The translations under genes and the position numbers were made by a program. Below the pieces are notes generated by a model. That model had not been told where the DNA came from and made no database searches. It saw only the letters and a list, made by a program, of their open reading frames with translations. A stretch of DNA of 64,000 bases from Symbiodinium natans (taxonomy: Eukaryota; Sar; Dinophyceae; Suessiales; Symbiodiniaceae), in contig CAJNDS010000078.1 of NCBI GenBank assembly GCA_905221605.1, positions 62,001 to 126,000 on the forward strand, written 5' to 3'. Numbering within the stretch: the stretch's first letter is position 1; each line of letters opens with the position of its first letter. This document shows, piece after piece, positions 58,985-64,000 of this stretch.

Positions 58985-59440
58985 GCAACCTTAAACCCTA
59001 AACCTCACACCTTAAACTCGAAACCCTGAACCCTTAAACCCCAAACTACTAAACCCTCAACCCCCTTAACCAGGCGAGCCGATCCGGGGTGAGGTGGGGG
59101 GTAAGCGGTGATGGCGGGGGGGTGGGGGGGGGTTGGGGGCGGGGCGGGGTGGGCGGGGTGGGCGGGGGGGGGATGCCCTAAACCCCTGACATCATTTGCA
59201 AGTAAAAGGTCAGGGGTAGGGGTGAGGTGGGGGGTAAGGGGTGAGTGGGGGGGGGGGGCAGAGGCGAAGGGGTGAGAATCGGGGAGGTGGGGGGGCAGTG
59301 GGCGGGGTGGGCGGGGCGGGTGGGGGGGGCGGGGGGGGCAGGGGGGGGGTCCGGGCATGCACTGGAGCCCCTCAAACACTTCATTTCCAAGCAAAAGGCA
59401 AGGGGTAAGGCAGGAGCTGCCCCCCCCCCCACTTCACCCC
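58985..59440. repeat. CCTTAAACCC run and G-rich GGTGGGGGG repeats
   Basis: CCCTAAAC-like units at 58985-59070 are followed by G-rich DNA with two copies of GGGGTGAGGTGGGGGGTAAG (59085, 59219). Open frames here are compositional. Confidence 0.7.
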
Positions 59441-59449
59441 CTGAACTAA

Positions 59450-60520
59450 ATAATGTATATATGGAAGGGTCTTCATATTTAAATAGGGGCCTTCGTGTTT
59501 AAATATTCACCAAGTGTATGCAATTTCATGTGAAGGGGGCTTCATATTTCATTTCTTCATTCGGGGAGGGAATTGAATAATTTACATAAATTATATAAAG
59601 AAACTATTTTAGACAATTAAATCCTGAAAGAGGGCCTAGCAGAATTAAATGAAGTTTAAATCTGAGGGTGCCTTCATTTTTACTTATTTAACTTATCTGA
59701 CTCCCCTCAGAAGCAGAGAGCCCCCCCCCCCCCCTCCGCCCTCCCCCCTTGCAGGATTTAAATTATCTAGCTTATTTACAGTAATGTTTTCTGGCCCCCT
59801 CCCACCGGGGGAATTCAATCATTTAAATCTGAAGGGGCCTTCATATTTAAATAGGGATCTTCATATAAAAGATTAGCTGTTTCATTCCCTCCAGAAGGGG
59901 GGGAGCTACCCCCCCTCCATTTCTTAGGATTTGATGTATTCAAACTATTTAGATTTTTAATTTAAGTCTCCCCCCCTCCCCCAAAGTCAAGAATTTGAAT
60001 GTGGAGGGGCCTTCATGTTTACATTACTTAATTCGGGGCAGAGAATTAGATAAAGTAAATATGGAGGGGCCTTCATATATAAATAGAGACCTTCATACTC
60101 AAATTATTTAATTCGGGGAGATTGTTTAATTAAATCATTTAAAAAAACTCAATATTTCTAATATTTTAAATAGTTTAATAAATCCTGATGGGGGGGCGGG
60201 GCCTGGCCCCCTCCCGCGAAGGGAACGTAAAAAAAGAAGAGATAATTTAAATCTGATGGGGCCTTCATGTTTCAATAGGGGCTTCATATTTAAAGATTTA
60301 AAGTATTGAAACCCCCTCAGAAGGAAGGAGCTGCCCCCCCCCCCTCCGGCCTTTCAGGATTTAGAGTATTTAAAATCTCATTCATTTAATTAGCTTAATT
60401 AGTTTAATTAACTAATCTAGTTAATTATTTTCATTATTTTAACTATTCAATTCTCCCACCCGCTTCAAATAAATTAAAGCCCCCCCTTTCAGGATTTACA
60501 CAATTTAGTTATTCAAATGC
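59450..60520. repeat. Further decayed AT satellite of the 48-50 kb family
   Basis: Many GGGGCCTTCATATTTAAAT and GAATTAAATAATTTA-like pieces and poly-C blocks, with poor palindromic match. A (TA)n run at 60605-60624 ends the region. Confidence 0.65.
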
Positions 60521-60755
60521 ATCATGTCGAAGCCTGTCATAGGAAACATCGATGATCGCCGATCTTTTTCTTTAACGTGGGGTTTTGGAGGGGGGGGGGG
60601 CAGCATATATATATATATATATATCGAAAACTATATCTATACTGCACAACCTGTAGCCAGAAAAAGTCCTCCATAATAGTTGAAGAATCACGAGCTTCCT
60701 TCCTCTATTGTAAAGCATGTATAGTCATGTTGTGCAGACTAGGATGACTTACCTT

Positions 60756-60775
60756 CTGACCATTTTTGGCTCAAG
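60756..60775 (+). other. Relict dinoflagellate spliced leader (DinoSL)
   Basis: CTGACCATTTTTGGCTCAAG resembles the 3' two thirds of DinoSL (known to end CCATTTTGGCTCAAG) with one extra T. Spliced leaders are added to mRNA by trans-splicing, so a genomic copy 5' of an ORF marks a reverse-transcribed mRNA. Confidence 0.65.
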
Positions 60776-60963
60776 TAAAAAGGCCGCATGAGGTGCGGCT
60801 TGCACGCAGGGTTGAGGGCTTTGAGGGTCCCTGAACCCTTCTTTTGGTTGTGCCTGGTCCTTCCCCTTTTAGGCTTAGGTCAGGTTCTAACCTGTTCAAC
60901 TGGTTATCAGCTCCGTATCGCTCTGTTTGTTCTGTAGATTTCAGGGTCTAGGATTGAGGACCC

Positions 60964-62260
60964 ATGGACTGCAACCCTCCTCGTGAGGAAGAGCGCATTC
61001 CAAGGCCTCTCGGTGTGAGAGGCACTCGAGGGGGCGCCGCAGCCCAGAGGAAGCGGAAAGCATATCAAATATATATCTTTCTGCGCGATCAGGACTTGGG
61101 CATCTTCGCTGATCCATCCGAAGTTCCCTTCCGTCGCCCTGACGGATCTACAAGATCCGTAGTGCGCCGTCCGAGGACGGCTCCCTTTCAGGCTGTGGAA
61201 GAGCAGTCAGAAGTGATCGTTATTGACGATCAGGCCCCGGAGACTCCGCCGCCTTCTACGCCAGTTCGTCCGTTTCATCGACTTCATCCTTCAACTGTTG
61301 TTCTGAAGGCGAAGACCACGGCTCCATCACCTCCACCCGCTTCTTCGTCATCAAGCTCTTCAACTCAGAGGCCTTTGCCGGCTCCAAAGCCTTTGTTAAC
61401 TCCATCGGCTTCATTGTCATCAGACATTCCGGCTCCGAAGACTCCACCGAAAGCTCCGCCTCGAAGTTTGTCATCAGGCATTCCGGTTCCAAAGACTCCA
61501 CCGAAGGCTCCGCCTCGTGTGCCGGAACCTTCGCATCCTCCATCGGCTCAGGTGCTGCATCGTGTGCCGGAACCTTCGCATCCTCCGCCACCTCAGGTGA
61601 CAGGAAATCCTCGTGTGATTGACTTCCGTCCCCTGAAGACAGAGGTGCTGGACTTTGAGGGTGTTAAGGTGAAGCTTACGGAACCTGCTTTCGAGAGATT
61701 CTCCTTTGGTTTGAGCTTGGATTTTCACGGAGTGTTGGATCGATATCACAAGAAGTCGACAAGCTGGACGGATCCTAGGCCCGAGTTTCCTTCAGAGTGT
61801 GTGGCAGCCTTGCGCGATCTTCATTCGTTGATTCCGCGCTACGGGGGCTTATTCTTCGTCTGCAGTTACTGTCATCACGAGGAACACTAAAAGGCACGTG
61901 GTTGAGACGACAGTGAATTCCTGTGATACGCTTTTCACGCAGATCGGGGAATCGCCTATTTGCCTCATTTTCATTACGAGGAAGGCCACTGGTCCGTTGG
62001 GGAAGCGTGCAGTGCTGGAACATCTGGCAAAGGAGGTTGAGCTCCCCATCATTCACGTCGACGACTCTGCGGATGTCTGTGACGAGTTGGCGGGCTCTGA
62101 GCACGTGATTCCTCTGCATATTGCCATTCCGAAGAGATCCAAGGGGAGTCGTGGACAGCGCACTATTTTTCCGCGTGCTCCCGTGCCTTCCTTTGACAGC
62201 TTTCCGGAGTGTACTGACGCTATCAAAGGTCAGGTGCGGAAGTGGTTTCCGGACGCCTAA
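60964..62260 (+). pseudogene. HAD-like ORF of a retroelement, interrupted by +1 frame break
   Basis: The first frame (308 codons, stop at 61888-61890) starts MDCNPPREEERIPRPLG. It has a VIVIDD stretch (residues 84-89, like a SUMO-interaction motif), a long Pro/Ser/Lys-rich linker with near-repeats of PAPKTPPKAPPR and RVPEPSHPP, and LSLDFHGVLD at residues 251-259, which resembles motif I of HAD-family hydrolases (DxH here, not DxD). The rest of the fold continues one base out of frame to 62260: TRKATGPLGKRAVLEHLAKE (motif III lysine) and IIHVDDSADVCDEL (motif IV acidic pair). The product is therefore broken, unless a +1 shift at CACTAAAAG is used. HAD proteins usually remove phosphate; activity here is unproven. 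A gag-like ORF follows 150 bases downstream. Confidence 0.6.
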
Positions 62261-62409
62261 AGGTCTGGGGCTGTTCGTCCAGTTGTCCGGCGCTGAGCGC
62301 CTCCTCTGGCGACATTGAGGGGATTGCAGATCCAACCGTGAGCCTCGCCTCTTCTGCCAAAAGAAAGGGTGCGTTGAGCTGCTGCTAAGCGCTTCCACCT
62401 CTCAAGGCA

Positions 62410-64000
62410 ATGTCTTCCCCCTCAGACCCTAGCAACCAAGCTAGTTCGGTACTTGATCTATCGAGTGCCTCAGCCATGGCATTGCCGGGTGGTATCGGTT
62501 CAGATAGTGGTTCGGTTACGAGTAGTTCTGCAGTTGAGCTCCGTGAAAGGTCCCCTCCTCTGACTAGACGGGCTTTGTCGGGACCTCGCAGAACTCGTGA
62601 GCACTCAGAACCTTACCCGAATCTAACCGCTCAAGCCTCATACACGCAGAACATCCTGAACGTAGGAGCGTCCCCACAAGAAGTCCTGGATGCCCAACGT
62701 TTGGCTGCAGCCCAAGCAGCGCAGCAAGTGGCTGATCATGCTGAGCAGCTACATGCTGTAAGGCTAGAGCAGGTAGAGAATGAGGCTAGAGGTTTGGTTG
62801 AAGCCACCGCTGAGCAAATGCGTGAGCAGTTGCAACAATACGAACATCGTTATGATGAGATCCTTCAACAGGGTCGAATCTTGGAAGAACAGCTATCCGT
62901 AGCTAAGGCTGAGCTAAGCAAAGTCGAAGCTGAACTTCAGGTTGCTCGTGCAGGGTACCAAGAGCTTGAAGCCGCCCTAACCAGCTGCCGGGGTGATAAC
63001 AACTTGCTGAACTTCCAAAACACCCAGCTACGTGTTGAGTTGCAAGTCAAAGACCGTGAGATTCAGAGACTTCGTCAGGCTGCTTTAAGCGCCACGAGTC
63101 CTGGGTCTTCACCTCCAAAGACTGCACCTCGCCAGCAAGATGTGCCATCTGCAATTGCACCAAGTGCCTGTTCAGGTGGTTCTAGTTGGGTACATATCGG
63201 TTCGGATGGGAACAATAATGGTGCACCTTCATTGCCGCAAGTTGTCAATGAGTCACCCCCTTGCCCTCCTGCAACCGTTACCGACCCTCGTGTTGATCAG
63301 TTGATTGATGTCGTCCAGCAACTGCTTGCCCAAAGAGATGGCACGGATCAAGGATGCAATGATGCATCTCCTGTTCATGAGATCGAAGAGCCTGAGAGGC
63401 AAGAGAAGCACATTGTTGACAACCGAGCTTTGTTGCATCTCAAGCTTGAACCTGTTCCTTCCGACGCTGCTGGTTTCCGAGCCTGGAAAAACGCGTTGTT
63501 GGTCCAAATTGCCAAGCTTGATATGTCAGGAGAAGGTTTGGTCGTTGAATGGCTGTCTCAGTCTTTCACAGCTGAAAAAGAAGACCTTACTGAGTCTGGT
63601 TTTCTCCCTCGCCTTGACGCTTGGATTGCTGGAGAGATGACTTCCTTGCGTGTGTTGAAGCAAGTGACTGAGTTGGAGCAAGAGGTAATTGCCTATGTTG
63701 AGTTGTGCGGCCAAGCACGGTCCCAGCCGAAAGGTCGATACATGCTTGCCCTTCTTGCTCGTCATTTCAGCATCGACCGTGTTCGAGGTACTGTGCTGAC
63801 TGCTTCGACGTTGTTCCAGGTTGAAATCGGGGGAAACTCCATGCGAGATCTCCGAGACTTTGTGCAACGCGTAAGGACTGTTCTGTATGCCATACCTGTC
63901 GGACAGAGGCCAGATGATCGCCTCACTGGTGAATGGCTTTTCCACCGGGTGAAGCATATTCGAAAGTTGGAACGCATCATCGAGGATATCAGAGAATCTG
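62410..64000 (+). CDS. Retrotransposon gag-like polyprotein, 3' end beyond window
   Basis: An uninterrupted frame of 530 codons from ATG 62410 to the window end. Residues 1-90 are Ser/Pro-rich and probably disordered. About 97-225 are heptad-rich coiled coil (QLQQYEHRYDEILQQGRILE and following). 230-335 is a linker. From about 340 (LHLKLEPVPSDAAGFRAWKN) a helical domain resembles gag-like parts of dinoflagellate copia-type elements, ending at the window edge with KHIRKLERIIEDIRES. Such proteins assemble particles around the element RNA. Zinc knuckle, protease, integrase and reverse transcriptase would be expected further right. The intact frame, compared with the broken HAD-like ORF, suggests a fairly young copy. 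The family assignment is by resemblance only. Confidence 0.65.
   Translation, partial: MSSPSDPSNQASSVLDLSSASAMALPGGIGSDSGSVTSSSAVELRERSPPLTRRALSGPRRTREHSEPYPNLTAQASYTQNILNVGASPQEVLDAQRLAAAQAAQQVADHAEQLHAVRLEQVENEARGLVEATAEQMREQLQQYEHRYDEILQQGRILEEQLSVAKAELSKVEAELQVARAGYQELEAALTSCRGDNNLLNFQNTQLRVELQVKDREIQRLRQAALSATSPGSSPPKTAPRQQDVPSAIAPSACSGGSSWVHIGSDGNNNGAPSLPQVVNESPPCPPATVTDPRVDQLIDVVQQLLAQRDGTDQGCNDASPVHEIEEPERQEKHIVDNRALLHLKLEPVPSDAAGFRAWKNALLVQIAKLDMSGEGLVVEWLSQSFTAEKEDLTESGFLPRLDAWIAGEMTSLRVLKQVTELEQEVIAYVELCGQARSQPKGRYMLALLARHFSIDRVRGTVLTASTLFQVEIGGNSMRDLRDFVQRVRTVLYAIPVGQRPDDRLTGEWLFHRVKHIRKLERIIEDIRES

Overview
The window looks like nuclear DNA of a dinoflagellate, most likely one with a repeat-rich genome of the Suessiales/Prorocentrales kind; the exact lineage is inference. 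Four things support this. Genes are split into many 40-120 base exons with AG|G acceptors, and their phases only join if GT, GC and GA donors are all allowed. A degenerate dinoflagellate spliced leader (DinoSL) lies in front of a retroelement. There is a pentatricopeptide (PPR) gene with 'YNAAISACE'-type repeats. Microsatellites, TTTAGGG-like tracts and complex satellites are very abundant.

Layout. 1-5.8 kb: no recognisable gene. 5.85-20.84 kb (+): a protein kinase gene of the tyrosine-kinase-like type, rebuilt from 13 exons. Its introns hold several microsatellites, a 1.1 kb degenerate telomere-like tract, and a 2.5 kb LTR element (minus strand) inserted in a (TTACTA)n microsatellite; the element carries a retropepsin-like fragment and a broken phospholipase-D-like frame. 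20.8-29.9 kb: mostly intergenic or intronic sequence with simple repeats and one weak ORF. 29.97-38.8 kb (+): a series of phase-compatible exons of an unrecognised protein, perhaps the 5' part of the next gene. 39.5-47.6 kb (+): a PPR gene in which each repeat is cut by introns at about the same place. 48.0-60.6 kb: a satellite block with nested palindromes around ATTTAAAT and GGGCCC, a CATCTT tract, an 87-bp tandem repeat, a duplicated TTGGCCAA-rich palindromic unit, strand-switching purine/pyrimidine DNA, a C-rich tract, a CTCGAG-centred palindrome array, and decayed copies of the first satellite. 60.75-64.0 kb (+): a retroelement with a relict DinoSL, a HAD-like first ORF carrying a +1 frame break, and a coiled-coil plus gag-like second ORF running off the window.

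The kinase would act in signalling and the PPR protein in organellar RNA binding (family knowledge). The two retroelements and the satellites dominate the rest. No tRNA, rRNA or CRISPR array was found. Most long open frames in the repeat tracts are artefacts of stop-free short repeats. Exon borders were read by eye from motif continuity, splice dinucleotides and phase, so they are models and not transcript-proven.
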